64,000 nucleotides of DNA from Zingiber officinale (GCF_018446385.1 NC_056000.1:36803511-36867510), one strand, 5' to 3'. Counted from the first letter of the stretch, positions 12,001 to 24,703 are shown. Numbers and translations are program-made. Notes: generated by a model from the letters alone, not told the origin.

Positions 12001-12860
12001 TCTGAAATTTGACTGAACCTGTCCCTGAAATAGGTGAAAAACTTCCTTCTGCAATTCTAACTTTTCTATGGCCAGAGCAAGGAAAATAAGACTCGAATAA
12101 ATGGGATGGATTTGTCATATGATCTAATGCACCCGAATCAATGATCCAATGTGTGAAATTGAAGCCGTTGGATAGGGCTTTGGAAGTATTACTTGGTTGT
12201 GCAAGAGAACCACTAGGAATACCAAATGTCGGATTAGATTTAAGCAACTTCAAGAGTTGATCTACCTGCTCTTTGGTGAAGAAATTGGCCTCGACTTCAT
12301 TTGCTAAAGCAGTCCAGAGCTGTTTTTGTCACCAGGTTTGCTGCCCTTTAAATTTGCTGATTTCCCATGAAGTTCAAGGAAGTATCTCGAGTATGGCATG
12401 GTTCGAGTATGGCATGGTTTATTGCAGTAACCACACCAAACTCGAGGTTTTCCTCCATATTTCCACTGATTACTGTTTGACCAAGTAGCGTTAGCATTAG
12501 CACCAGTTAATTCCGAGCTTTCAAGGGATCCACCAGTACCCTTTTTGCCCAACATGACATTTCGACGACTTTCCTCATGTCGTACTTCAGAAAATACCTC
12601 TCCAATGGATAAAAGGGGTTGTCTGCCAATTATTCTACTCCTTCATCAAATTCAACATTTAATCTTGCCAAAAATTTATAAATCCTATTATTATCAACCA
12701 TCTTTCGATGATGAATGTAATCTTCAATACTTTTCCATTTATAATCATCAATAAACAGATCCAAATCCTGCCATAGGCCTTTCAGGATATTGACGTATCT
12801 CGTCACACTATCTCCCCCTTGCCAAATCTCTCCAAGACGCAACTGCAACTTATAAACTTG
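9045..12860 (-). pseudogene. Copia A gag C-terminus and pol (degenerate)
   Basis: Reading right to left: gag helices (LRLGEIWQGGDSVTRYVNIL, about 12780-12848), zinc-knuckle remnant (WCGYCNKPCHTR, about 12430), protease with DSGA (12120-12160), GAG-pre-integrase LWHYRLGHPSFPYLKHLFPN (11740-11820), integrase pieces, reverse transcriptase ([20 protein letters not shown] near 10270-10330; YVDD near 9865-9880; [15 protein letters not shown] near 9530-9575) and RNase H (STSGYCTFVGGNLVTW near 9300-9350). Motif order is that of Copia (integrase before reverse transcriptase). Stops and frameshifts separate nearly every domain, so no polyprotein could be made. Confidence 0.85.
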
Positions 12861-12928
12861 TGACTGGTTGCCAAGATCAGAATACAGCTAACAAATATTA
12901 TCCCAAAGTTCTTTGGAAGTGGGGTAAC

Positions 12929-15900
12929 CAATGTTTTAAATCGCGTAGCATTGGTTCATAGTGTTTTTGTCTTGTCATCGCGTAGCGTAAATAGCGAAGC
13001 ATATAGGGCAAGCTTTTCGTGCATGTCAATTTTTAAATTTTAAAAATAAAATATACTTATATAAGTAAAATAAAAATAACATAACCAAAAATTAATCATA
13101 ATAATTCATTACATGCTAAAATAATAAAATATCTAAGAACAACAATTTAAAAAGTCTTATAACCAAAACAACAATTTAAAAAGTCATATAATTGAAACAT
13201 CATAACCTAAAAACAATCAGTATCATCCAACTCTATATCACTATCATTATCAATAGTGTCTATGGTTGGAAAATTTCCACTATCAAAAGTTGTTGGAGTT
13301 ACTCCACCATAATTTTCAACATTAAGATGATTATCTTCCTCATCAACAAGACTCAACCTTGCTTGTTTGCCTTGGCTTCCACCGATTATATAATAGACAC
13401 GACATTTAAGAATCAATTATAAGTGAAGTAGATATAAGTAAATAATTTGCATATGCTTACTTGAATTTTCAACAACTTTTTTATTTGAATTCGTAGGAGG
13501 AACTTCAACTATATTCTCAACATCTTCAACTCGCTTACTGAGTCAAAAAGACTTTCAAAGATAGCCGACGACACACTCACAATAGGATCACTTTCAAATA
13601 ATTCATCATCTTCAACCCATTTAGTAGTTACGGGGAGGACAGGACCTTCTTTCTCAGTTATCCAGCCATCTTCCGAGTCAATTTCATTAACTACAATGGG
13701 ATTCATCTTGTCTCTCCTCCTAATGCTTCTCTCTCAAAGCTTGAAGTTATATTTCACAAACACCAACGTATTTAACTTCGCATGTTCAAGTCTTCTCTTT
13801 TTTGTATGAATCTAATATTGCAAAGAAGAAAACCCATATAAAAAATTAAACAATGATATGAAAATTATAAAATAATTATAATTCAAGTAGAGTTAGAATA
13901 TTCACCGATTCAAAAATGTTCCAATTTCTTTCACATCCCGAAGCATTACAAGTGAGACAAAGCACTCGAAATTGCAAATGTAGTAAACTTGGGTGTCTTA
14001 CTTCCAAAACATTCCCACCACGAGGCTAATAACATAAAGAAAATGAAAATTACAAGAATGTATATATAATTTTAAAATATGAATGCTAGTATAAAAGGTT
14101 AAAAACTGAAAAGAGTATGTAAAGAAGTAATTAATTTTACCCAAAGTCTGCAACATTCTTCCTCATTTTGCTATTGGAGTTCCAAATTCTCCTTCAACTT
14201 TGTTATACAAGTTTAATTGGATGTCAACTTTAAGACAATCATTGGAAGACAACATCTTATCCATGCAAGCATACAATCCATCTCTAACTTCATCACAATC
14301 AGAAAGTCTTTCTTCATAATGCAATTGCGGGTTCAAATAGTACTCGGCCGCATGTAGAGGATGATGAAGCTGTGGAGTCCATCGTGAATTAATTTTTTTC
14401 CAAATGGGCTTGTATTTTCTGTCAACTCCCTCACAATTAAATTTTATTGTCTCTTTTGCCTTATCCATAAGTTCATAAATATATTCCATGGCCAACACAC
14501 TTACAAGAGGAACAACACTCTTAACACAAAATGCAACATGTGGCTAAAGGTTGGGATTATTAACAACAATTCTCTTCACGACCTTTCCTGAGTTGTTTGA
14601 GATAGTGGTGAACTAATCCATTCTTCGAAAGCAAACATGTGTTCAAGTGGTTTTTTAACCTTATACATACTCTGAAGAGTGAGAAATGATAATAGCAGGA
14701 CGGAGAATTTCTTTACCATTTGTATATTTTCTCATCAAAGAAAGTATAGTCTCATGACCATAAAGGAACTTCACAACCATCTTAACATGCTCCAATGTCA
14801 GAAAAAATCTTCAACTTTGCGATATCCTCCAACATTAGATCAATGCAATGTGCTACACAAGGTGTCCACCAAATTCTGTGTCTAGTCTCCATAATTTTTT
14901 TCCCCACTTTAATGCAATTCGAAGCATTATCCGTGACAATTTGAATCACATTTTCCACTCCCACCTCATCAACAATATCATCAAGATACTAAAGATCAAT
15001 TCTCCATTTTTAATAGAAGTTGATGCATCAATAGATTTCAAAAAGAAAGTGCCCGGCAGAACTATTTACCAAAAAATTGATCAAACTTCTACTCTTCCCA
15101 TCCGTCCAACTATCGGACATAATAGTGCATCAATATTTTTTTCATGCATTTTTATGCTCCTCATATATTAGGTTGAATCACCAACCTTAGCCTTAAGTAT
15201 CCAAGTTCTTAACTCATGCATTGAAGGAGGCTTGAACCCTCTTCCGTATTCCGCAATACCCTCAACCATAGGCAACCAATAAGGATCATTCACAACATTA
15301 AACGGAAGTGCGGTAGAGTAAATAAAATGACCAACTCTACGCTTCACATCAACAAACAAATCTTTTTTGTATGTTGATTAAGGGTTGTTTGTCTAGGTTC
15401 CAAACTAACAAACCTATAAAGAGTACCTTTACCTTTTGATTCACCACTATCAGAAAATCCAATTGAATTTCCCCCTTCACTTCCAAGTCTAACTTTTAAT
15501 GATAGTGTATTCATACTCTAGGGACCCTCACCAATCTCTCGTAACAATTTGGTTTATTTGCTTTTAGATGTTCTAATTTTGTCAAGTGATTCTCTAATTT
15601 CTTGCTTAATATCATCCGAAACACAAACACAAGGTGCAACCCGTTTATGAGTTTGAGCTAAATGTTCCTTTAAGCAAGTAATCCCTTCATTCAATATATG
15701 GTGACAAAATTTGCACCAAACATATTTTCACCCCTCCTTTTAATACAATACTTCCAACCAATATCTTTTTTATCTTTTTTTTGACAAATTTGTAGATATT
15801 GCAAATTCCAAATATACAATCAAAATCCTAGAAAAACAAAAGAAAAAAATCAGAACAATTAATTAATTAATTGACACTGTTTGATTATAAAAATTTAAAG

Positions 15901-16362
15901 CGAAAGAAAAACGAAAAGGCATGATTGATTATACAGTGCAAGTGAAAGAAAAAAACTTCTGAGTGTTGATTATAAAAACTTCACCGAACAAATCAATCAA
16001 ACAAAAACCAATCGAAGAAAACGAAAAGGAAGGAGAAAACCTCACCTCTAGTCGTCGTCCCTCACCGCTCATCCCTCGCTGCTCTCGCCCCTCGTTGTTC
16101 CTCACCTCTCGCCGTCCCTCGTCGCTCGCAGCCCGTCGCCTCTGCCTTTGCCCTAGTTGCTCGAAGCTTGGGACTTAGCGGCCTAAGCTATCGCACGTTA
16201 TGAGCCGCTAAGTAAGATAGCATACGCTATCGACGCTATTGTCCCGAATAGCATGGGCTATTTGGGACAATCACTAATCAGCGAACACTATGTAGCATTC
16301 GCTGATCGTAGCGCACGATAGTGTCCTGCATAGCACGCTATTCACTGCTATTTAAAACATTG
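12929..16362 (-). mobile_element. hAT DNA transposon nested in Copia A gag
   Basis: Both ends carry the inverted repeat CAATGTTTTAAAT. The insertion is bounded by a perfect 8-bp target duplication GGGGTAAC (12921-12928 and 16363-16370), the hAT hallmark. Removing it restores contiguous Copia gag sequence. Subterminal regions hold many CGCTA/TAGCG words (12940-13010 and 16185-16350), as expected for hAT transposase-binding clusters. Length is 3434 bp. It encodes a broken transposase on the minus strand. A GC-rich leader (about 16040-16160) lies between the 5' subterminal region and the coding part. Confidence 0.88.
13509..15740 (-). pseudogene. hAT transposase with BED, DUF659 and hATC regions (broken)
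   Basis: Right to left on the minus strand: a BED-type zinc finger remnant (ITCLKEHLAQTHKRVAP, about 15630-15690), a DUF659/RNase H-like core (YGRGFKPPSMHELRTWIL near 15190-15270; NVIQIVTDNASNCIKVGKKI near 14895-14955; WWTPCVAHCIDLMLEDIAK near 14815-14872), HPLHAAEYYLNPQLHY (14320-14370), and the hATC dimerisation block (WWECFGSKTP, CNASGCERNWNIFES, 13900-14010). The acidic tail ends near 13509. Domain order is canonical for plant hAT transposases that cut and paste DNA in the nucleus. Frameshifts and stops make it inactive. Confidence 0.8.
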
Positions 16363-16674
16363 GGGGTAACACATATAGTTGGCACTAATGTCTTCTTCCA
16401 TAGAATTGACCAACCAAGCCATTACTATGGAATTCTCTGCATCCCAAGTTGTAAAGGTTGGATCTATTTTTGCAGGTGCTTTGGTTTCATTGGTGAGATA
16501 TCCGATCTTTCTCCTCCCTCGGTTGTACATCCTAATTGATTGAGACCACCTCAAAAAATTACCTTCATTGTGTCGAATTGTGGTGATTTGAACATGATGA
16601 AACTCAACATGAGAATTCTTGGTTTCAGTGGTTTTAAAAGTCACAATAGGAGAGGAATCGAGAACTTCAAACAT
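16363..16674 (-). pseudogene. Copia A gag N-terminus
   Basis: Minus-strand coding from ATG at 16674: about 100 residues with the plant Copia gag start (FLRWSQSIRMYNRGRRKIGY, then AWLVNSMEEDI). It runs without a stop into the hAT target duplication, and the matching continuation (KELWDNI-like) begins on the other side at 12920. The gag was therefore a single frame before the hAT arrived. A short leader separates this ATG from the primer site near 16740. Confidence 0.75.
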
Positions 16675-16730
16675 GGTGAAAGAAAGAAAATATGTCGGCT
16701 CTAGGGTTTAAAAAAAAAGATGAGAAGTAG

Positions 16731-16910
16731 CTCTAATACCAAAAAGATTGATGTATTTTTACATGCCCTGTATTTAAAGATATACAAAGGAACTAAAAAA
16801 GGAAATAGCTAATTACAATTAATTAACTTTGCTAAAAGCTACATATTGAATATTCCTAAGATCGTACCAATATCTTGACTGATTAATTTTATTTTCAGTA
16901 CTTTCCAACA
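16731..16910 (-). repeat. Copia A 5' LTR and primer-binding site
   Basis: On the minus strand the LTR runs from TGTTGGAAAG at 16910 to about 16749, followed by TTGGTATTAGAGC (16743-16731). That is the initiator-Met-tRNA primer site with one C-to-T change. The short LTR (about 162 bp) is typical of small plant Copia lineages. Confidence 0.75.
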
Positions 16911-19322
16911 ATTTCTCCACTTGGAAAATTTTTCACAAATAGCGTGTGATCAACTTGAGCCTGGAAGTAGCTATCTCTTTTAAGAACTTTAGAAAATCTG
17001 TCAAACCAAGCTCTAAGGTGATTGTTTGAGCCCATACAAGGCTCTCCTTAGTTTGCAAAAAAAAAAATTTGTAGTATCTATCTCAAAACATCCATGTAAA
17101 CTTCTATCACACGATCTCCATTAAGAAAGCCATTCTTCACATCTAGCAGAATCAAGGGGCAATCTAAGTTAGCAACTATAGACAGTAATATCCGAATGGT
17201 ATTGAGTTTTGCAACCAGTGCAAAGGTCTCTTGATAGTCAATCCCATAGGACTAGGTGTAACCTTTTGCCATTAGTCAAGCCTTGTATCTATTTATGCTT
17301 CCATCTGAGTTCTGCTTGATTGAAAAAATCCACTTACATCCCACAGTCCTTTTTCCTTAAGGTAGCTTAGATAGTGTCCAAGCCTCATTCTTTTCCAGGA
17401 CTATGTATTCCTCTAGGATTGTCTTGTGCCATTCATGAACTTTTAGAGCTTCATACACAAAACTAGGAATACTGATCTTATCAAGTGATGTCACAATTGC
17501 TTGGTACCATGAAGATAAACGTGAGTAGGACATATAGTTGTGCATTGAATGAAGAGTACAAGATCTAGTACTTTTCTGTGTGCAATAAGCTGGTCCAATG
17601 TGAAATCTGTCCGTAGAATTAGTCCTATTAGATACTGCTACTTTTCAGGTTCAACTTGGCCTCGAGTTGACTCATGATATGACTGAATTTCGTGAAAAGA
17701 CGCAAGATGTTTTCTCCGTACATAGACTTTCACTGTGTCATGGAAAGGTGGGGTTTTCTGTTGTGGTTCTGAGATAGGTGGGACATGTGATTGTAATGAT
17801 GATGGAGAGAAAGGAGTGGATGGGGATGATGGAGTTGATGGAGGATGGGTGATGATGGTAAGATTGAGGAAGGGCTCTGTTCAAAAAGGGACTCCCAATC
17901 CCAATCATAATGCTGCAATTTAATTTTGTTCTCCCCCTAAATTGTGGTATTGGAGTAGTATGGAATGTGTTCAAAAACATGTGACATCCATAGAGTGATA
18001 AAATTTTTGGGTGATTCGAGAGAAGCACTTATAACCCTTTTTGTTGGCTGAATATCCCAAGAAAATGCACTTAGGTGCGCATGAATCAAACTTTCCCTGA
18101 TATTGAATGTGGATGTGGACAAATGCAATACATCCAACAAGTTTCAGAGGGATGCTGGAGACAAGTCTGAGTGTAAGATACATATTTTGTAGAAAATGAA
18201 ATGGAGTGTTGAATTTAAGAACCCAAGAAGGGAGACAATTAATAAGATAGGTAGATGTTAGGACTACTTCCCCTAAAATTTGGTTGGAACGTGAGCTTGG
18301 AAGAGTAAGGAATGGACTACCTCAAATATATGACGATTTTTCCGTTCAGCTACATCATTTTGGTGGGGTGTATCAATAGTCAACACATGAACTTTGTTCG
18401 ACTATGCCATTGGATTGGAGATAGGAGCTAAGGCTGGAATTAAAGAAGTCTTCAGCATTATCTGTTTTGAGAATTTGTATGTCAGCCTAGGTCTTGATCA
18501 TGACATGAAAATTCTGAACGATTTGTGTGGTCCCAAATTTTTCTTTCATAAGAAAAGTCCAACACAATCTGGTGTGATCATCAACAAAAAGTAAGAACCA
18601 TCTAGAGCTAATAAGACTTGGATTTTTGAATGGTCCCCAAATGTGTTGATGAATAAGAGAGAAAGGTTGTGCTGGTTAATATTGACGAGGTGCGCAAGTG
18701 TCTGGTATGTTTAGCATAATGACATACATCACATTGCAAGAAATCAGGACTTTTATTGATAAATAATGAAGGAAAAAAAATGTTTTAAGTACATGAAATT
18801 TGGATGTCCTAATCGATAGTGTCACATCATAATTTCACTTTCATTATTGGATAGACTACTAGACCTAAAACTATGGATTGGCTGGCAGTTGAGCTCAGAC
18901 TGGCTAGATATAGGAGAGGATTCAAGAAGGCCTACATAAAGTTTAGCACAAGCAATCATCTTCCCAGTGCTCAAGTCTTGAAAAACACAACAATCACCAA
19001 AGAACTTAGTTTCACAATTAAGGTCTCAGTTGAGCCTACCAACCGACATAATATTACAAGCAAGTCCAGGCACAAAAAGCATAGAATTGAGATTGACATT
19101 GCTTGAAGTTTTAACTATTCCCGCTCCAGCCACTTTGGTATAGGTGTCATTTGCTATACGCACCATTAGATGTTTGTCACATAATGTAAATGTTGAAAAT
19201 AACATTCTGTCACCTATCATATGTTCAGATGCTCCTAAATCGATAATCAAAGAAAAGGACTTGCTTGTGTGCATTGTCATGGGATTGCTCATCAACGAGT
19301 TGGAATTTAAACTCTTAGACAA
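16911..19322 (-). pseudogene. Copia B protease, integrase and partial reverse transcriptase
   Basis: Right to left: protease region (FSLIIDLGASEHMIGDRMLF, about 19225-19260), in which the usual DSG active site reads DLG; conserved LMVRIANDTYTKVAG and FVPGLACNIMSVGRL; integrase C-terminal blocks (KCIFLGYSANKKGYKCF near 18000-18060); and reverse-transcriptase N-terminus (HEWHKTILEEYIVLEKNEAW near 17365-17430; YGLKQ-like near 17020). Numerous stops and shifts. The catalytic YVDD part lies beyond the cut at 16911. Confidence 0.75.
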
Positions 19323-19822
19323 ATTGGAAATAACTTTTGGAGCATATCTAGCTGCTCTTTGGAGAAAGGAGAACTCACAAATTTTGAATTTTCAACAGAC
19401 ACTTGATGTGCTTCTCAGCTAGGAGGCTTCTAATTGATCGATTTTCCATGGAGTTGCAAGCATTGTTCTTTGAGATGGTCGGGCTTTCGGTAGTGATTGC
19501 ATCAAGGCTTGTTCTTCCATGGTCAACTGTCATATGCATTTCAAGGCTCACCAACGTTGTGGTTTGTAGTGATGGGAAAGAGACTGCCTTCTGGAGAAGA
19601 AGGCATGACGTGGGACATGCTAGAGGAAGTTCTTACCGTGTCTCGAACTGAAAAATCAGAGTCAGCCATAATCCTGTCATGCCTGAAAGTCGGCTTTGTT
19701 TGTTGTCGGTGACGTCGGAATGGAGGTCAACGTTGCTACTGCCGGAAGAATTTGTCTTGCGGCTAGAGGAAGAACCAGCTGCTAGGGTTTCTGCGGCTAG
19801 GGTTTTTGCGGCTAGGGTTTCG

Positions 19823-20028
19823 GCTCTGATACTATATAGTTTGACCGGGAAAAATAATCTCTTTCATAGGATATCCTCCTTATATACAAAATAAATCCCT
19901 TGAAATTTGGGATATGATTGTATGAGCTAATTACAATCCATCTAGGAAATAGATTGCAAAATAAATTCCTACAAAATAGGGATAAAATAACAAGTTGCCT
20001 AGTTTGAATTTTAACAAAATCACTTTAC
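19823..20028 (-). repeat. Copia B 5' LTR and primer site
   Basis: Minus strand: a probable start TGTAAAGTG near 20028, AT-rich body, then TAGTATCAGAGC at about 19834-19823, close to the initiator-Met-tRNA primer site TGGTATCAGAGC. The outer boundary is approximate because no second LTR exists to compare. Confidence 0.55.
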
Positions 20029-20102
20029 AATTTAGAGGAAGAATTTGAGATATGACAATAAGGAAATAACACAAATACAAGAAATAGATTGATCTAGCTT
20101 AC

Positions 20103-23100
20103 GCGGGATGGATGAAAAGAAGACCCACTCATTTTGAGTTAAATTTTCCAAAAGCGATGCACCCTGACCAAGGTATCCCAAGAGAAGGCATGGTAGGACG
20201 AGAAATACAAAAGTGAACTGCAATTAGGAGCCAAAGTCTTAGAGCATGTAGACATGGAAATTTCAACTTTTAACAATAGTAAAAGGCAACAAAATATGGG
20301 AGCAAAAATAATTCACTTTCTTAGTGCTTTACCTGGACAGATCTAATCGAGAAATAGCAAAGGTCAGCAAACATTGCCTCAGAACCTGAAAATGCAATGT
20401 CAATCACTCTGTGGAGCTGGTACCAAAAGTAGTTTGAAAGGCACACAAATATTATGGTGAAGAAAATTTGTAATTCTATTTATCCATTACTTAATCTTCA
20501 TAATATCCCACCTGTTGGAGTGTGCTAAAAAGATTCAACAGATGTGCCATGTCAGTTACTATTTCATACAATATGAATATCAGACTAGGTCCTTAAGACT
20601 CTATCAACAAACAAGAAATGGCAATCTTACCAAATATAGATCCATCCTCTTTCATAACAATTTCTTATTATTCTGGGATTTTAGCTTAGGTTCACTTCCA
20701 TTGTGTGTTGAATGCTACACAAAGTTTCTTTCATTTTTCTCATGGTGTGGACGATTCTATGCTGATTCTTTGAAAATTTAATGTATTACAAGCTCTCCTC
20801 ATTTGTAATAATTCAATATATTACAAAGGAATGGCATTGGTCGTGATGGAGATGAACTGGTAGTAGTCACTGATAGCCACTTGCCACATGGACAGAAATA
20901 TATTAGCATTATACAATTGATTATGACAAGTAATGCAACTTCTCCCTAGGTGTAGTGACAATGCGATGATACTCTTAAGTAATTGCACATATCAAGAACA
21001 GTTTATGGTCAGGAGTCCATCAAAACAGTGATAATTTGTCTGAATGTGGCAACTGGTAATCAGATCAAGACAAAATCATAATTATCAAAGGAACCGGAAA
21101 ACTTAAGCATTTGACTGCTTAAAACGTAAATCAGTTTCACCCAACAAAGATCAAACGTCTTTGCATGGATGACAAATTCAACTATACAGGTAAAACAAAA
21201 AGTGGCCACACATATTTTGGATCCTGAGGTTACCAGTTATTACACTTTAGAAAAAAATGTTTGTGAAAGGATACAGCATAATGGATACGTGAATAAGTAT
21301 TAGCAATTGGTCATTAAACTCTGACAGATGAAATGTTGAACTAATAATTTGATACTTTTTTGGTCTAATATAGGTTTACTTTGATATGAAAAATTACACA
21401 AGTACACAACACATGTGATAAGTACGATAAACACGATAAAGATTGACTTCTAAACATTTGTTATACCAAAAAGAAGTAAGCATGTTTTCAAGATGTAATT
21501 GGATGAAAAAAATTGTAATTCTAATAACCGAATAAAAGAACACCAATTTCAATGTTTCTTTGGAGGAAATTATCAATAATAATGCTTCTTACCTGTTACA
21601 CAAAGAAGACAACCCCCCAAAGACAACCATGCTTCAGTTGGATTTCTTTTATAGTAGTTGTATATATAAAGAGGATTAAATGTTCTAAGAACAAATGTTC
21701 CATACTTTAAAAGTTATAAATTCCAATGCCTCCAAGTGAGCAAAACCATTTGAATAATGCTGGACCCACAGCAAACCCAACTTTGCTTGTTCTAGATCTC
21801 TGAACACTGAACAAGATCTTAAGAGATGCAATTGAGATCATCATCACTTCTTCTGTGAGCATAATAAAGTTAAAAGATTAAGTATTACAAGTAATAATAA
21901 CAAAAATTTAAGTAGACAATGCAGTAGAAATTAAATAAAAGGAAAAAAACACATTGTATTCAAGAAAACAATTCAGATAGGCTTATTTCACCTAAGAATT
22001 TTCATCTTTCATGCACCAATTTTTTAAGAAAAAAACAGTGTCAAAAGAGACTGATACATGAGTTAGTTGTTATGACATTCTTTACTTGGTTATGGCAGGT
22101 TAAGGATACAAATTGGACTGTCCAACCGTCTGGCTGGCCATATCTAACAAAGAAAAATTTGAACTTATAGACCACACCACAAGTTCATAACTCATGATAG
22201 AAAATTATATATACAGTGAGAGAAAGATAAATATATATCTCAAACAAGATATCATGCAAGTTTCAACACCAGATGTCCATTAGAGCAAATAGAACTCACA
22301 TCTCATCATTTAACAAGCCAAAACTCTCAGAATAGATGTGACCATCAGGATAATAGCAAGATGCCAGTAGATTACCTTGCTCAACGCTAGATATTCCAAC
22401 TTTCAACCCATTGAAAGCTGACATCACTGTAAAATATATATAAAAAAAGATTATTGTAAAACAAATGAGTGATGGAAAGTACTTAAAGTTACTAGTCATG
22501 CGAAGTAATTCCTGATCCATTCTTATAAATTATATGGAATGGTTTCAAGGAAAATAATCACAACCTGACATTGCTGGGGTGACAACACCATCAGCAATCA
22601 TCATAGAAGTACCAAACAGAACCAAAACTAACAGCAGCTTTTTTAACATTATTGACTTTTCAAGATGCTCCTTGATTTTCAAAGATCTTTCTAGCTCTGG
22701 TGATGGCACCTTTAGCCTGAAACTTGATATATGAACATCAGAAGGCAATTGATTTGGAAGAAGACTAGCCTTCACACTCCTGCAAATCAAAGAATATAAT
22801 GCAAATGTTCCTCCTGCAAAAGGACCAGCATAATGAGAAGGCACTCAAATAATATACAATGAAAGACATTGACAAACCAAGCATATATAACACTTTGCAT
22901 ACCTTCACCATCATCATTAGCCCAAAGGACAACTAAGATATATTTCACAAGCGACACCAAGATCAAAGTATATAAAACAAGAGGGAGTGCTCCTAGAGCA
23001 TCTTCCTTCTGAACAAGAGGATACTTATTGAACATGACATCAAAAGTGTACAATGGGCTTGTCCCGACATCCCCAAATACAACTCCAAGTGTCTGAAGAG

Positions 23101-23652
23101 CAAGCACTATGTGTCTTCCCAGACTAGCATCCTATTCAATAGAGAACAACACATTTAGAAAGCCATTATGTTCAAAAAAAAAATACACAGTCCAAAAAGG
23201 GGTTCTTTTTCTAATATAACCCCATGATTCCATACATCAATTGCTTGGTTAGTCAGAGAATCTACTTTAAATCCATATACGATTTTGGCAATAAAAAGTT
23301 TCAATATCGACATCAACGATACTCAGCACTCACCTGTAGGATATTTACCAAGCAAGTCAGAGTGATAACTTAGAGAAAGATAGCATTTTGGACACCAGTA
23401 CGCACCTCAAAGTTATGTCTATGAACTCCGTGGATCTCGAGAGCTTCAACGTCGAAGCAATCGATCCGGGGGCCGGTTCGGATCAGACTCTGTTCCACAT
23501 TGTCCTCGTTCTCATCCGACTCGAAGCTCATTCTGTGCGACGAATCGTCATCTCCCTCGTTCGAGTCGTCCTCCTCGACGCAGGCGACCAAACGCGATTC
23601 GGTGGAGTCTATCTTGCTCAGGTACCCCTTGCCCGTTCCCTCCCTCCGCCAT
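20103..23652 (-). pseudogene. KUP/HAK potassium transporter pseudogene, exons 1-7 (5' half)
   Basis: Seven exons with GT-AG borders: 23406-23652, 22903-23131, 22565-22813, 22376-22426, 21593-21852, 20333-20385, 20103-20217. The product starts in a cytosolic acidic leader ending LIRTGPRIDCFDVEALEI and enters the membrane region with LQTLGVVFGDVGTSPLYTF, the KUP signature. It continues VLWANDDGEG, LPNQLPSDVHISSFRLKVPS, IADGVVTPAMS, SKVGFAVGPALFKWF, SEAMFADLCYFSIRS and FVFLVLPCLLLGYLGQGASL. It fits the clade containing Arabidopsis KUP7. Two lesions: the ATG frame (23652) is out of phase with the rest of exon 1 by about 23617, and exon 5 lacks one T in a T run near 21710. Splice sites of all seven exons look usable. 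These proteins move K+ with H+ across membranes; this copy cannot make a full product. Confidence 0.88.
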
Positions 23653-24703
23653 CGACTTCCTCACCAGCGAACCGAAACAACGGCCAAGGCCGATTCCTAA
23701 TTCATTGCAAATCCTAGAAAGGTCGTCAAGAGCCGATCAGAGCAGATCGAGCGACGGCGCATAGGAAGAAGAGATCAGAAATCGAAAAGCGAGAGTGAGG
23801 GGGAGAGCAAAGAGTTCGAGACACCGAGAGGTCGGAAATTTTCCATTTTTACCACCGGATATTATAAAGGAAAATGATATCCTCGGAAAAAAAAATTAAG
23901 GATAGACATATAAAATGATAGGATCGAAAAAAATAAAATGGTGGGTTATAACTTTTAGTTCAGATCCTCAGTCCTCATTTCTCTTTATCCCCATGTTTCA
24001 TTATCGATCGAATAGATCAGATTAAATTTCAAGGCATCATGGTATCTTTAAAATATATGCAGTATCCTCGTGATATGTAAAGCATCCTTCAGATTTAATC
24101 TAATCGGTCTGATCGACAATGGGGCATAGAGACAAAGAAAAATAAGGATAAAAGATCTGAACTGCATAACTTTACATGTTTATCCTTAAACTTTACACAT
24201 TTTATCAAACACGTAGATAAAATTTTAAAATTATGCAAGTTACTTTTAAAATGATCAAATTTGATATTCACTTTCTATTTTACCCTTAATTAATCTTCTA
24301 ATAAAAAAATTTATCGAATCAATTTTATGTATGAAAACCAGTCAATAAATTTTTTATGTCGAATAGATTTTTCAAATATCAATTTAACCGAATATAGTGA
24401 GAACAATAATTTTCTTAATACGAATTAATTTTTGAATTAAATTTATATTTGAGAACATGAATATAATCAAAGGAAGTAGATAAATACATAGCATCTAATT
24501 TTATATCAATCCGAAGATATTTGGTCCATTAATTAATTTTACCTAAAATTAATTAAATAGATTTGGATTGACATAAAACTAACTTATATGTATTTATCTA
24601 ATTTTTTTTATTATATTCACACTCTCAAATACAGATTTGATTATATATATATTAATAGCCATTATTTTTAAATATGAATTTATTTTTAAAATATATTCAT
24701 ATT
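23653..24703. other. Upstream region of the transporter pseudogene
   Basis: GC-rich just above the ATG (23653-23840), probably the old 5' UTR and proximal promoter. It then becomes very AT-rich to the long LTR at 24709. No separate gene or repeat was recognised. Confidence 0.5.

Larger units (their letters stand above)
8880..16910 (-). mobile_element. Copia element A, minus strand, with a nested hAT
   Basis: A Ty1/Copia element read from 16910 down to 8880, about 4.6 kb after subtracting the hAT at 12929-16362. Order on the minus strand: 5' LTR (about 162 bp, starts TGTTGGAAAG), initiator-Met-tRNA primer site, gag, zinc knuckle, protease, GAG-pre-integrase, integrase, reverse transcriptase, RNase H, polypurine tract, 3' LTR remnant. 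Frames are broken in many places. The right boundary abuts Copia B reverse-transcriptase coding sequence, so A inserted into B. The left LTR is cut short next to a LINE tail. Confidence 0.85.
16911..20028 (-). mobile_element. Copia element B, 5' half
   Basis: A second, older Copia on the minus strand inside intron 7 of the transporter pseudogene. Present: 5' LTR (about 19841-20028), primer site TATCAGAGC (about 19823-19834), short gag remnant (19330-19660), protease, integrase, and the start of reverse transcriptase, which is cut at 16911 by Copia A. Most of gag between its N-terminus and the protease is absent. The 3' half is not found left of Copia A. Confidence 0.75.

Noticed and set aside
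17735-18028. Gly/Asp-rich and His/Ser-rich frames on opposite strands
   Set aside because: Low-complexity part of the Copia B integrase-RT linker; not a separate gene.
23388-23717. 109-codon plus-strand frame over transporter exon 1
   Set aside because: Antisense shadow of the minus-strand exon; Ser/Val-rich nonsense.
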